The notes under the pieces are model-generated. The model was not told where the DNA came from and did not search any database. It worked only from the letters and a program-made list of their open reading frames with translations. Made by a program: the position numbers and the translations under genes. Shown here one piece after another: positions 7,963 to 15,451 of a DNA stretch of 43,038 bases. Position 1 is the first letter of the stretch. Each line of letters starts with the position of its first letter. The stretch is from PALSA-1004 sp046715035 (GTDB lineage: Bacteria > Pseudomonadota > Gammaproteobacteria > Burkholderiales > SG8-41): assembly GCA_046715035.1 (NCBI GenBank), contig JBKJZR010000184.1:1-43038 (forward strand), in the 5' to 3' direction.

Positions 7963-8726
7963 TCGGGCGCACGTTTCTCGACATAAGCCGAGAAGCCTTC
8001 CACCGAGTGCGGGTAACTCGCCATCAGCGCGACGATGTCGGAGGCTGTGCGCACGGCTTTCTCGAACTCCATATCCATGAGGCGATAAAAGAGCTCCTTG
8101 CCAACTTTCATGACGGTGGGCGACTTCGTGGCGAAACGCCCCACGGCCTGCTCCACTGCGGCCTCGAGCTCCGCCTGCGGTACCACCTTGTTGAAAACAC
8201 CATTGCGCTCCGCGTCTTGGGCCGTCATCAGCTCGCCGGAGAAGCAGAACTCGAAGGCTTTGACCTTCCCCATCACACGAGGCAGATATGCAAGGTGGTA
8301 TGCGGGCACGATCCCACGATCGACTGCAGGCAGTCCCAGCGTGGCGGTTTCGGATGCAATAATCATGTCGCACATGAAGGCGATGGTGCAGCCCGCTTCG
8401 CGCGCCGGCCCGTTCAACATCGCGATCGTGGGTTTGCCAAGGCTGCGGTGCGTCGTGTGGAAACCCCAATAGAACGATTCGAAGTGCGCTCGTGCTTCGG
8501 GGGTGCTTCGGCCCTTGTGGAGCTTCAGGTCGATTCCGGAGCAAAACGCAGTCTCCGCGCCTGTGAGCACGATGGCTCTTACGCGCTCGTCCTCGTTGGC
8601 CTTAACCAGTGCGTCTTTAACCTCGACTTCCATCTCGTGGTTGATCGCATTGCGCACGTGCGGTCGGTTGAGGGTGATTCGCGCCTGCGGACCAAGCACG
8701 TCGTATTTGATTGCCGTGTATTCCAT
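7950..8726 (-). CDS. crotonase-fold protein lacking hydratase glutamates
   Basis: 258 residues, crotonase superfamily. AIVLTGAETAFCSGIDL gives the first half of the oxyanion hole and NGPAREAGCTIAFMCD the second. Compared with rat enoyl-CoA hydratase, the catalytic Glu144 position is Thr114 here (EAGCTIAF versus GGGCELAM), and the Glu164 position is Ala134 (LPAVDRG versus QPEILLG). The GGG of the oxyanion loop is EAG. It is therefore unlikely to hydrate enoyl-CoA; isomerase, hydrolase, lyase or dehalogenase activity is more likely. AAGGAGGG lies just before the ATG. It is first in the operon with the CoA-transferase and Bug genes and divergent from a LysR regulator. Confidence 0.88.
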   Translation of the reverse strand: MEYTAIKYDVLGPQARITLNRPHVRNAINHEMEVEVKDALVKANEDERVRAIVLTGAETAFCSGIDLKLHKGRSTPEARAHFESFYWGFHTTHRSLGKPTIAMLNGPAREAGCTIAFMCDMIIASETATLGLPAVDRGIVPAYHLAYLPRVMGKVKAFEFCFSGELMTAQDAERNGVFNKVVPQAELEAAVEQAVGRFATKSPTVMKVGKELFYRLMDMEFEKAVRTASDIVALMASYPHSVEGFSAYVEKRAPEWKS

Positions 8727-8755
8727 TGTCCCTCCTTAGCTCAATGCGGGCCTGG

Positions 8756-8784
8756 ATTATAGAATGGCGACGATTTATGGTCTA
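8756..8784 (-). promoter_or_regulatory. sigma70-type promoter for the crotonase/CoA-transferase/Bug operon
   Basis: On the minus strand TAGACC (8784-8779) and TATAAT (8761-8756) are separated by 17 bases. The -10 is perfect and the -35 matches 4 of 6. The crotonase ATG is 30 bases downstream of the -10. Confidence 0.6.
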
Positions 8785-8794
8785 ATATTAATCG
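8771..8794. promoter_or_regulatory. candidate LysR operator
   Basis: Arms CGATTTAT (8771-8778) and ATTAATCG (8787-8794) form an inverted repeat with one mismatch and an 8-base centre. It lies between the divergent LysR and crotonase genes and covers the -35 of the operon promoter, as expected for a LysR-type control site. The AT-rich dyad is seen; binding is inferred. Confidence 0.45.
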
Positions 8795-8812
8795 TGGGTT
8801 TACTTATATTCT

Positions 8813-9784
8813 ATGGATATGAATAGCAATCGCGTCCGCTATTTCGTTGCCGTTGCAGACGAGCGGCACTTCGGGCGGGCGGCAGAGAAGCTGCACATGA
8901 GTCAGCCCCCGCTGAGCCAGCAGATACAGCGCCTGGAGAAAGAGCTCGGCACGCAGTTGCTCACGCGTACTACGCGCCGGGTGGAGCTCACCGAGGCCGG
9001 CCAGATTCTCTATGAGGGCGCGAAGCGCGCACTCGACCAACTGGATCAGGCGATATTGCACGCCCAGCGTGTCCAAAAAGGAGAGGCGGGGCTGCTCCGT
9101 GTCGGGTTCGTATCGACTGCGGCTTTCCACCTCCTGGCCGACGTGCTCCGCGCGTTTCGGCAGCGCTATTCGCAGGCCACTCTGGAGCTATTCCATCTCA
9201 CGTCTGCGCAGCAGGCTACGGCCTTCGAAGCGCGAACCATCGACGTCGGCTTTTTGCGCGACCCACCAGGAGGCAACGTGCAGGTTGAAGTAATGGGTAA
9301 GGACCCGCTGATAGTTGCGCTGCCCATCAGGCATCCGCTGGCGAAACGGAAATCGATCTCGATACGCGCTCTTAAGGACGAGCCATTTGTAATGTGGGAC
9401 CGGCAGCAAACCGCTGGTATCGCCCGAACCATCCTCGACTTATGCGCGAGACAGGGATTTCAGCCGACCATCGCTCTCGAAGTGACAAATCCGCCGGCGA
9501 TGTTGAGTCTGGTGGCCGGCGGCGTGGGTGTAGCCATCGTGCCGCTGTCTGCGATGCAATTGAGACCCAAAGCGGTCGCATTCCGGCCGCTCGACGACAA
9601 GAACGCCTACTCGCCTATGGCGCTCGCATGGCGCAGCGATAACACACGAGTGTTGCTGCCGCGCTTTGTCGCATTGGTGCGGGAGATATGTGACAGCGAC
9701 GCAAAGGTACGTAGGAAACTTCAGGGGCGCACCCAACGGGTACTAAAAACAGAGCACGGTCCCAAAGGAAACAAAGAAAATTAG
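8813..9784 (+). CDS. LysR-family transcriptional regulator
   Basis: 323 residues, typical LysR length. Residues 5-65 are the winged HTH (YFVAVADERHFGRAAEKLHM, SQPPLSQQIQRLEKELG, TRRVELTEAG). The rest is the periplasmic-binding-protein-like effector domain (LLRVGFVSTAAFHLLADVLR at about residue 95, VGVAIVPLSAM near 245), close to the CatR/BenM-like group. The start may be the ATG at 8813 or the ATG at 8819; neither has a good Shine-Dalgarno. It is divergent from the crotonase/CoA-transferase/Bug operon and probably activates it when its substrate or a CoA intermediate is present. The IS3 remnant begins 50 bases after the stop. Confidence 0.93.
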   Translation: MDMNSNRVRYFVAVADERHFGRAAEKLHMSQPPLSQQIQRLEKELGTQLLTRTTRRVELTEAGQILYEGAKRALDQLDQAILHAQRVQKGEAGLLRVGFVSTAAFHLLADVLRAFRQRYSQATLELFHLTSAQQATAFEARTIDVGFLRDPPGGNVQVEVMGKDPLIVALPIRHPLAKRKSISIRALKDEPFVMWDRQQTAGIARTILDLCARQGFQPTIALEVTNPPAMLSLVAGGVGVAIVPLSAMQLRPKAVAFRPLDDKNAYSPMALAWRSDNTRVLLPRFVALVREICDSDAKVRRKLQGRTQRVLKTEHGPKGNKEN

Positions 9785-9834
9785 GGGCTATCCCGAGTGT
9801 CTCGGACAGGATAACCAAGCAAGCACACTGCCAG

Positions 9835-10344
9835 TGAACCGCCCCGGCTTTTCCGGAGACATCCGGGTTTGAGTGAGGCCGCCATCGGCAATTGACTCGT
9901 TGAATGATAGTACGACGCCTCGAGCTCCGCTGGTGGCACATTGCCGATCCGCTGCAGCAGCCGGCGATGATTGAACCAATCGACCCATTCCAAGGTAGCG
10001 TATTCCGCCGCCTCCAGATGTCGCCAAGGACCGCGGCGGTCGATCACTTCGGTCTTGTAGAGTCCGTTGATCGTCTCGGCGAGCGCGTTGTCATACGAAT
10101 CGCCGAGGCTGCCCACCGAGGGCTGGGCTCCCGCCTCGGCCAGCCGCTCGGAGTAACGAATCGACAGATACTGGCTGCCCCGATCACTGTGATGGACGAC
10201 ACCCTGCGTTCCAGAGCGCGACCACAGCGCTTGCTCCAGGGGCGTCCAGAACCAGTTCAGCGTCCATCGAGCGCGCCACGCGCCAGCCGATCATGCGTCG
10301 TGCGAACACATCGATGACGAACGCGACGTAGACGAAACCGCTGC
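9835..10344 (-). mobile_element. decayed, 5'-truncated IS3-family element (orfB remnant)
   Basis: The 3' half of an IS3-group transposase reads on the minus strand: GFVYVAFVIDVFARRMIGWR, a frameshift, then GVVHHSDRGSQYLSIRYSE, GSLGDSYDNALAETINGLYK and TLEWVDWFNHRRLLQRIGN. An extra base in GGGG at 10239-10242 breaks the frame. The DDE first aspartate region is missing because the copy is cut at about 10344. The second D (HSDRG) and the E (ALAETING) remain. The usual end after PMAA is read through because the expected TGA is TCA. The outer terminal repeat TGAACCGCCCCGG starts at 9835. It cannot transpose. Its cut end touches the methyltransferase fragment directly. Confidence 0.88.
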
Positions 10345-10464
10345 CTCAAACCGGGCGGCCGCATCTCGGTTGTCGTCTACTCGACGCCGGCCCGGAATCT
10401 GTTCTTTTCGATCCCCGTAACGATCATCAGGCGCAGGGCAAAGCTGCCGCCACCGGCGCCGGGG
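10345..10464 (+). pseudogene. class I methyltransferase, central fragment (continuation of 5257-5680)
   Basis: The frame from 10345 reads LKPGGRISVVVYSTPARN then FFSIPVTIIRRRAKLPPPAP. LKPGGR is the standard strand-5 motif that follows the ISRVGLIYFSDQQRA region of class I methyltransferases, and the YSTPARN/FFSIP/RRR/LPPP pattern is typical of the same subfamily as the fragment at 5257. Orientation and order match one gene split by the intervening DNA. After PAPG (about 10464) the homology ends, and a meaningless tail runs to a stop at 10492-10494. The C-terminal third of the enzyme is not found in the window, so a second breakpoint lies between here and the ATPase gene. Confidence 0.75.
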
Positions 10465-10537
10465 AAGAGCAGGAGACTTGCATCACTCTTATGAACGATC
10501 ATGGCATCAATCCGTTGATACCCACTGCGCGCCGGAC

Positions 10538-11728
10538 TCAGCGTTTCCAGTCATCACCCGGCATAATTCGATTCATGAACTCATCGAATAACGGCACCGT
10601 GAATGCCGTGTCACCGTGGCTTGGGCTCCAAATCATGCCCTTGACGATCAACTGGCTCCGGGTCGGGCCGAGCGAGGTCACCTCGCGGCCTAATTTTTCG
10701 GCGATGTCACCAGAACGGTGCGGACCCGGGCCAAGCGCCGCCATGGCGCGTAAGTATTTCTTTTCCAGCGGGGTCAAGCGGTCGAAGCGAACCCGGAAAA
10801 AACTCTCATCCAGCGCCGCGATTGCGCTTGCGGTAGCGCACTTAACATCCTGAAGTGTGATCGGGGATTCGTCTGCGGCGTCCCAAGCGTGCTTGCCCCA
10901 TTCCTGTAGAAAATACGGATAACCCCGCGTCTCTTGAATAATCTGATCAAGCGCGTCTTCGTCCACGCTCACACCTTGGTCTATCGCCGGCTTGGTGATC
11001 GCGACGCGCGCCGCCTCACGAGTAAGCGGTCCGATTTGGGGGAAATCAAACAGCCGTTCCGCGTAGGACTTAGCCCGGCCCATCTTGCCGGGCAACTGAG
11101 GCAAACCTGCACCCACAAGCACAACGGGTAGGCTGCGTTGGGCAGTGCGATGCAATGCCGTGATTAGCGCCGCAAGTTCTTCTTCAGCCACGTATTGGAG
11201 CTCGTCCACGAACATGGCCAGCGCCGTACCGGCATTCTTCGCCGCCGCCCCGGTGACCTCCAGCAATGCCTGCAAGTCATGTTCGAGATCGCCGTTGTCC
11301 GCCAACCCGGGCTCGGGCTCAAAGTCAAATCCGACTTCAATGTCCTGATACTTGAGCTTGAGTGCCCTGGCGAAGCCCGCCAGTCCGCGCAACGCCCGCT
11401 GGGCGAATTCCTTCGCCTTCTCGTTTCGGGATAGCCGCAGCAACGCTTGCCGTAACTGCGGGGCCAGAATGGCCGGCAGAGATCGGCTCTCGGGCGCCTC
11501 TACCCGAAGTGTCTGGATGCCAGCCGACTCGGCGTCCTCGCGCAGCCGATCCAGCAATACCGTCTTTCCCACACCCCGGAGACCCACCATCAAGATGCTT
11601 TTGGTGGGGCGTCCTGCCCGCACTCTCTCAAGTGCGATCCGGACGGTTTCACGCAATTCTTCGCGCCCGGCCAGTTCTGGAGGCGGGGTACCGGCACCTG
11701 GCGCGTATGGGTTACTTACGGGATCCAT
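10538..11728 (-). CDS. AAA/STAND-like ATP-binding protein
   Basis: 396 residues. Walker A is GLRGVGKT at residues 49-56. Walker B is LAMFVDE ending at D175-E176, followed by LQY. A sensor-type strand SLPVVLVGAGLPQLPGK lies near residue 200. The AAA part ends with an Orc/Cdc6-like lid (TRGYPYFLQEWGKHAWD). The last 90 residues look like a winged helix (LTPLEKKYLRAMAALG, then GREVTSLGPTRSQLIVKGMI). This resembles standalone ATPases common in accessory regions; function is unknown and no partner gene adjoins it. The promoter region upstream (11729-11800) is distinctly AT-rich. It lies between the broken methyltransferase and ssrA, a frequent integration neighbourhood. Confidence 0.82.
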   Translation of the reverse strand: MDPVSNPYAPGAGTPPPELAGREELRETVRIALERVRAGRPTKSILMVGLRGVGKTVLLDRLREDAESAGIQTLRVEAPESRSLPAILAPQLRQALLRLSRNEKAKEFAQRALRGLAGFARALKLKYQDIEVGFDFEPEPGLADNGDLEHDLQALLEVTGAAAKNAGTALAMFVDELQYVAEEELAALITALHRTAQRSLPVVLVGAGLPQLPGKMGRAKSYAERLFDFPQIGPLTREAARVAITKPAIDQGVSVDEDALDQIIQETRGYPYFLQEWGKHAWDAADESPITLQDVKCATASAIAALDESFFRVRFDRLTPLEKKYLRAMAALGPGPHRSGDIAEKLGREVTSLGPTRSQLIVKGMIWSPSHGDTAFTVPLFDEFMNRIMPGDDWKR

Positions 11729-12165
11729 TGCGGCGTTTATATCAAAATTATCCTATTTAACAAAGTAACATAAATTAGGTAATCTTAATCAAACTTCCCA
11801 CAAACCTAAAGCTGCTGCTCGGCCCTGGGTTGACAGCCCGGCGCCCTCATCGAAAACGCATCCGCCTGCCCAGCGCCCTTCTTGCGTTTCCTGGTCTCCT
11901 CGCAGGAATCTCCAGAGGCAAGGATAAACCGGGTGTCTTGAGGGGCCATGGGGCTTTGTTATTACTATGTTGCCTATGCGCCAAACTTCGGAAGCAACCG
12001 CCGGTTGCCCCCGAATTCTCACGAGGTCTGCGATAGTTTCGGATCAGCCTTCACGTCTGCGATCCGGCCATGCCTTCTGCGGGAACGTGACCTATCAAGG
12101 GTCGACATCCAAGGAAATTCCGTTCTCCACTGTTGGCTTCAATTTTAACCCGGGCCATGAAAATT
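11729..12165. other. gene-free stretch between the ATPase gene and ssrA
   Basis: About 440 bases. The first 75 bases are AT-rich and probably hold the ATPase promoter. The remainder has only short frames on both strands, none with a recognisable domain or a good ribosome binding site. I found no second copy of the ssrA 3' end here, so no att repeat is visible. Confidence 0.6.
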
Positions 12166-12192
12166 AAAACGCCACCGCAAAGGTGGCGTTTT
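12166..12192. terminator. ssrA terminator
   Basis: AAAACGCCACC (12166-12176), loop GCAAA, GGTGGCGTTTT (12182-12192). The 11-base stem is flanked by A and T runs, so it can work in both directions. It begins 4 bases past the tmRNA 3' end. Confidence 0.85.
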
Positions 12193-12195
12193 AAT

Positions 12196-12561
12196 TGGTG
12201 GAGGCGGCGGGAATCGAACCCGCGTCCGCAAGTCCTCTACAGACAGTTCTACATACTTAGCCAGGTTATTTGATTTAGCCGTGTGCACGCCAACCGGCAA
12301 GCTGGCACCCGGCGAGTTACCTTGGATTTAATGCTGCGCATAGTAACCCTCCTCAGCACGATCTCATGTATATGACTCTGCTCTGGCTTGCGCCAGCCGG
12401 CCCATGAGAAAACCGGGGCAGAGGTCTAACCGTTTCTTAGGCGGCTAGAGCGTAACGCTCGTCGTTCGCGTTTATAGCGTTTCCAGTTGTATTTACGAGG
12501 TAGCTGGCCCTCGGTATGCCCTGCGCTGCTTTGCAACCCACGTCGAAGCCATGTCGCCCCC
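12196..12561 (-). ncRNA. ssrA: transfer-messenger RNA (tmRNA)
   Basis: About 366 bases. The minus strand begins GGGGGCGACATGGCTTCGAC and ends in the tRNA-like half with GGTTCGATTCCCGCCGCCTC and an encoded CCA at 12198-12196. The reading frame for the degradation tag at 12469-12437 is GCG AAC GAC GAG CGT TAC GCT CTA GCC GCC TAA, which is ANDERYALAA, a betaproteobacterial-type tag. tmRNA with SmpB rescues stalled ribosomes and marks the product for proteolysis. A strong hairpin terminator follows the 3' end. Confidence 0.97.
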
Positions 12562-12675
12562 GGAAAATGTGTGTAGGGCTAAGGGTATGACTATTCTCAG
12601 TCCAATTGATTCCGGTCGCGCTGCATTATCCCATATGGGTGCAGGGCGCAGAAATTCAATTGCGCGCGGCGCAGC

Positions 12676-13320
12676 TCAGAGGTAGCGCAGCAGATCGAGC
12701 GGGCTATCGATCATGCCGTCAGCCCCCCAGGTCTCGGCATCGTTGCCGTTGAGATAGCCGAATTTCGCGACGTAGACGCGCATGCCGGCCGCTCGGCCCG
12801 CCTGCATGTCGCGACGGTCGTCGCCGATGTAAACGCACTCTGGCGCCGGAATACCCATCCGGGCGCACGCTTCGAACAGTGGCGCGGGATCGGGCTTGGT
12901 CTTGCCGGTCGTGTCGCCGCCGACGATGCATGCCGCGCGGCTGCGCACCCCCAGCAGATCGAGCAGCGGATGCGTGAAGCGCTCCGCCTTGTTGGTGACG
13001 ACACCCCACGCAAGCCCCCTGCGCTCGAGCTGATCCAATAATTCCGCCATGTCCGGGAACAGCCGCGTTTCCCGGCACAGATCCTGTTCGTAAAGGCCGA
13101 GAAACTCGTCGCGCAACTGCGCATAGTCGGGGTGGTCCGGGGTGACATCGAGCCCGACGCCCAGCATACCGCGAGCGCCCATCGACGTGACTGGGCGGGT
13201 GGCGGCGAGCGCCAGGGCGCCCATGCCCCGCGCAGCACGCATTCTGTTCAACGCGTACGCGAGATCGGGCGCCGTGTCCGCGAGTGTGCCGTCGAGATCG
13301 AAAAGTACTGCGCGGATCAT
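12676..13320 (-). CDS. gph: phosphoglycolate phosphatase
   Basis: 214 residues, HAD superfamily. Motif I is LFDLDGTLADTAPDL at residues 6-20. The helical cap follows, then GVVTNKAERF (motif II region), GKTKPDPAP (motif III lysine) and VYIGDDRRDMQAGRAAGM (motif IV acidic pair). It removes phosphate from 2-phosphoglycolate; related HAD phosphatases such as MupP have the same motifs, so the substrate is not certain. AGGA precedes the ATG. It is the last gene of the mtaD-ubiG-gph set, 47 bases after ubiG. Confidence 0.9.
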   Translation of the reverse strand: MIRAVLFDLDGTLADTAPDLAYALNRMRAARGMGALALAATRPVTSMGARGMLGVGLDVTPDHPDYAQLRDEFLGLYEQDLCRETRLFPDMAELLDQLERRGLAWGVVTNKAERFTHPLLDLLGVRSRAACIVGGDTTGKTKPDPAPLFEACARMGIPAPECVYIGDDRRDMQAGRAAGMRVYVAKFGYLNGNDAETWGADGMIDSPLDLLRYL

Positions 13321-13367
13321 ATGTCCTACCCTTTAGTGAGCACCCAGCGGCGCCAGGAATCGCCGCA

Positions 13368-14066
13368 TCAATCTTTGATGCACTGCATGATGTAGTTGAC
13401 GCCTGTGTCCCGCCCCAGCGAGTAGATCTTGTTGAACGGGTTATAGCTCATACCGGTCAGATCGCGGACGTCGAGTCCGGCGGGCCGGCAGTGGGCCGCG
13501 AGCTCCGATGGCTTGATGAACTTGGCGTAGTCATGGGTTCCGCGCGGCAGCAGACGCAGCACGTACTCGGCGCCGATGATCGCGTACACATAGGATTTGA
13601 GATTGCGGTTCAGCGTCGCGAAGAAAGCATGTCCCGCGGGTTTTAGCAGCGCTGCGCAGGCGCGCACCGTGCTGGCCGGGTCCGGAACGTGTTCGAGCAG
13701 CTCCATGCAGGTAACCACGTCGAAATGCTGCGGAGCTTCGCTTGCAAGCTGCTCGACGGAAATGTTGCGATAGTCGACGCGCGCGCCGCTTTCGAGCAAG
13801 TGGAGCTGCGCGACCTTGAGCGGCATTTCGGCGAGGTCGATGCCGGTCACGCGCGCGCCTCGCTGGGCCATCGCTTCGGCGAGGATGCCGCCGCCGCAGC
13901 CGACGTCGAGCACGGTCTTGTCGCGCAGGCTCGCGTGCCGGTCGATGTAGTCGAGGCGCAGCGGATTGATCTCGTGCAGCGGCCTGAACTCGCTCGCGGG
14001 ATCCCACCAGCGGTGAGCGAGCTCGCTGAACTTGGCGATTTCTGCGGGATCGACGTTGACGGTCAT
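13368..14066 (-). CDS. ubiG: ubiquinone biosynthesis O-methyltransferase UbiG
   Basis: 232 residues. The N-terminal pattern AKFSELAHRWWDPASEFRPL with HEINPLRLDYID is diagnostic of UbiG. The SAM site is VLDVGCGGGILAEAMAQRGA. FDVVTCMELLEHVPDPAS and FFATLNRNLKSY complete the fold. It performs both O-methylations in ubiquinone synthesis at the inner membrane. The ATG overlaps the stop of mtaD by 4 bases (ATGA), so the two are translationally coupled. Confidence 0.96.
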   Translation of the reverse strand: MTVNVDPAEIAKFSELAHRWWDPASEFRPLHEINPLRLDYIDRHASLRDKTVLDVGCGGGILAEAMAQRGARVTGIDLAEMPLKVAQLHLLESGARVDYRNISVEQLASEAPQHFDVVTCMELLEHVPDPASTVRACAALLKPAGHAFFATLNRNLKSYVYAIIGAEYVLRLLPRGTHDYAKFIKPSELAAHCRPAGLDVRDLTGMSYNPFNKIYSLGRDTGVNYIMQCIKD

Positions 14067-15391
14067 ATCGACTTGATACGATCGCGCCAGAATGCAGCGC
14101 GCGCTTTGAGCTCGCCCGCGTCAACGTCGGTGAGCTCGCCCTTCGCGACGACCATCTGTCCACCGATCCAGACGTGGCTCACGTGCTCGCGCCCCGCCGC
14201 ATAGATGAGATGCGAAACCGGGTCGTAACACGGCGCAAGCTCCAGGGCATCCATGCGCACCGCGGTCAGGTCGGCGAATTTCCCGGGAACGAGCGAGCCA
14301 GTGTTCGCCTCGCACCCCAGCGCGCGCGCACCTGCCAGCGTGGCCATTTCGAGCGCCCGCCATGCGGGCAGCGCGGTCGGCTCGCCGCTTTGTCCCTTGG
14401 CGAGCAATGCGGCGAGCCGCATTTCCGCCCATACGTCGAGCCGGTTATTCGACGCCGCGCCATCGGTGCCGAGGCCGACGTTCGCGCCCGCATCCAGCAA
14501 CGCCGAGATCGGTGCGATGCCGCTGGCGAGCTTGAGATTGGAGGAGGGGCAGTGCGCCACGTGGCAGCCCTGCTTCGCCAGCAGCGCGATCTCCGCGCGC
14601 TCGAGATGCACCGCATGCACGGCGATGAGACCGGGGCCTACCAATCCGAGCTCTGCAAGACGCGCGAGCGGCCGGACATGGTGTTTCTGCAGGCTCTCGG
14701 TGATCTCATCCAGCGTCTCGTGCACGTGGATATGCACGGGCACGTCGAGCTCGCTCGCATACATCGCCACCTGACGCAGGCTTTTGTCGCTGACCGTGTA
14801 GGGCGCATGCGGCGCGAAACAAAAGCGGATGAGGGGGTCGTCACGGCACCCATCGCGTACCGCGAGGCCCTTGTTGAGATAGTCCTGGGCGTCGGACGCA
14901 TAAGGGGAGGGGAATTCGACCACGATCATGCCCACCGTCGCCCGCATACCGCATTCCGTGGCGGCGCGCGCCGCCGCGCCGGGAAAGAAATACATGTCGC
15001 TGAACGCGGTCACGCCGCCCAACATCATTTCGGCACAGGCAAGCCGCGTTCCGTCATAGACGAAGGCATCGGACACGTGGCGCATCTCGGCCGGCCAGAT
15101 GTGATGGTTGAGCCATTGCATCAGGCTCAGGTCGTCCGCCATGCCGCGCATCAGCGTCATCGCGGCGTGGGTATGCAGATTGATCAGGCCGGGCAGCAAC
15201 ACGTGCTCGGCGAGCACCAGGTCCTGTCGGGGAGCATAACGCGCGCGCGCTGCAGCGGCCGGCAGGATATCAGCGATACGGCCATCATCGATGATTACCG
15301 CATGGTCGGTAAGCACCGTGCGTGCGGGCTCTACCGGCACGGTCCAGTGCGCTTCGACGAGCGCGTCGACCGCTGTAAGCAACGGATTCAT
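14063..15391 (-). CDS. mtaD: TRZ/ATZ-family amidohydrolase (MtaD-like adenosine-derivative deaminase)
   Basis: 442 residues from the ATG at 15391; an ATG 15 bases further up lies inside the terminator stem of the next gene and is unlikely. Metal ligands of the amidohydrolase fold are visible: NLHTHAAMTLMRG, FAPHAPYTVSD, HIHVHETLDE and GLGTDGAASNNRLDVW. The family deaminates 5'-methylthioadenosine and S-adenosylhomocysteine. Being next to ubiG, which produces S-adenosylhomocysteine, fits that role, but the exact substrate is inferred. It is first in the mtaD-ubiG-gph operon. Confidence 0.88.
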   Translation of the reverse strand: MNPLLTAVDALVEAHWTVPVEPARTVLTDHAVIIDDGRIADILPAAAARARYAPRQDLVLAEHVLLPGLINLHTHAAMTLMRGMADDLSLMQWLNHHIWPAEMRHVSDAFVYDGTRLACAEMMLGGVTAFSDMYFFPGAAARAATECGMRATVGMIVVEFPSPYASDAQDYLNKGLAVRDGCRDDPLIRFCFAPHAPYTVSDKSLRQVAMYASELDVPVHIHVHETLDEITESLQKHHVRPLARLAELGLVGPGLIAVHAVHLERAEIALLAKQGCHVAHCPSSNLKLASGIAPISALLDAGANVGLGTDGAASNNRLDVWAEMRLAALLAKGQSGEPTALPAWRALEMATLAGARALGCEANTGSLVPGKFADLTAVRMDALELAPCYDPVSHLIYAAGREHVSHVWIGGQMVVAKGELTDVDAGELKARAAFWRDRIKSI

Positions 15392-15404
15392 AGCTGCAGC
15401 ATAC

Positions 15405-15434
15405 AAAAAAAAGCCCTGCCGAAGCAGGGCTTTT
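15405..15434. terminator. terminator of the first OmpA-like gene
   Basis: AAGCCCTGC (15411-15419), loop CGAA, GCAGGGCTT (15424-15432), with an A run on the left that becomes a U run in minus-strand transcripts. It separates the OmpA-like gene from mtaD. Confidence 0.85.
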
Positions 15435-15451
15435 ATCAGGAGAGTTGCAGC

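Noticed and set aside
7963..8544. N-terminal extension of the CoA-transferase frame by about 190 codons
   Set aside because: The extension reads the crotonase gene out of register; the family N-terminus begins shortly after the ATG at 7962.
10377..10502. Minus-strand 41-codon frame after the ATPase gene
   Set aside because: It is antisense to the methyltransferase fragment at 10345, which explains its apparently protein-like sequence.
12001..12165. Plus-strand short frames as a remnant of a phage or surface protein
   Set aside because: The sequences (for example GHAFCGNVTYQGST) are suggestive only; no family motif or ribosome binding site supports them.
12196..12230. ssrA 3' end as an attachment site with a repeated copy
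   Set aside because: No second copy of the 3' tRNA-like sequence was seen in the window, and there is no integrase gene.
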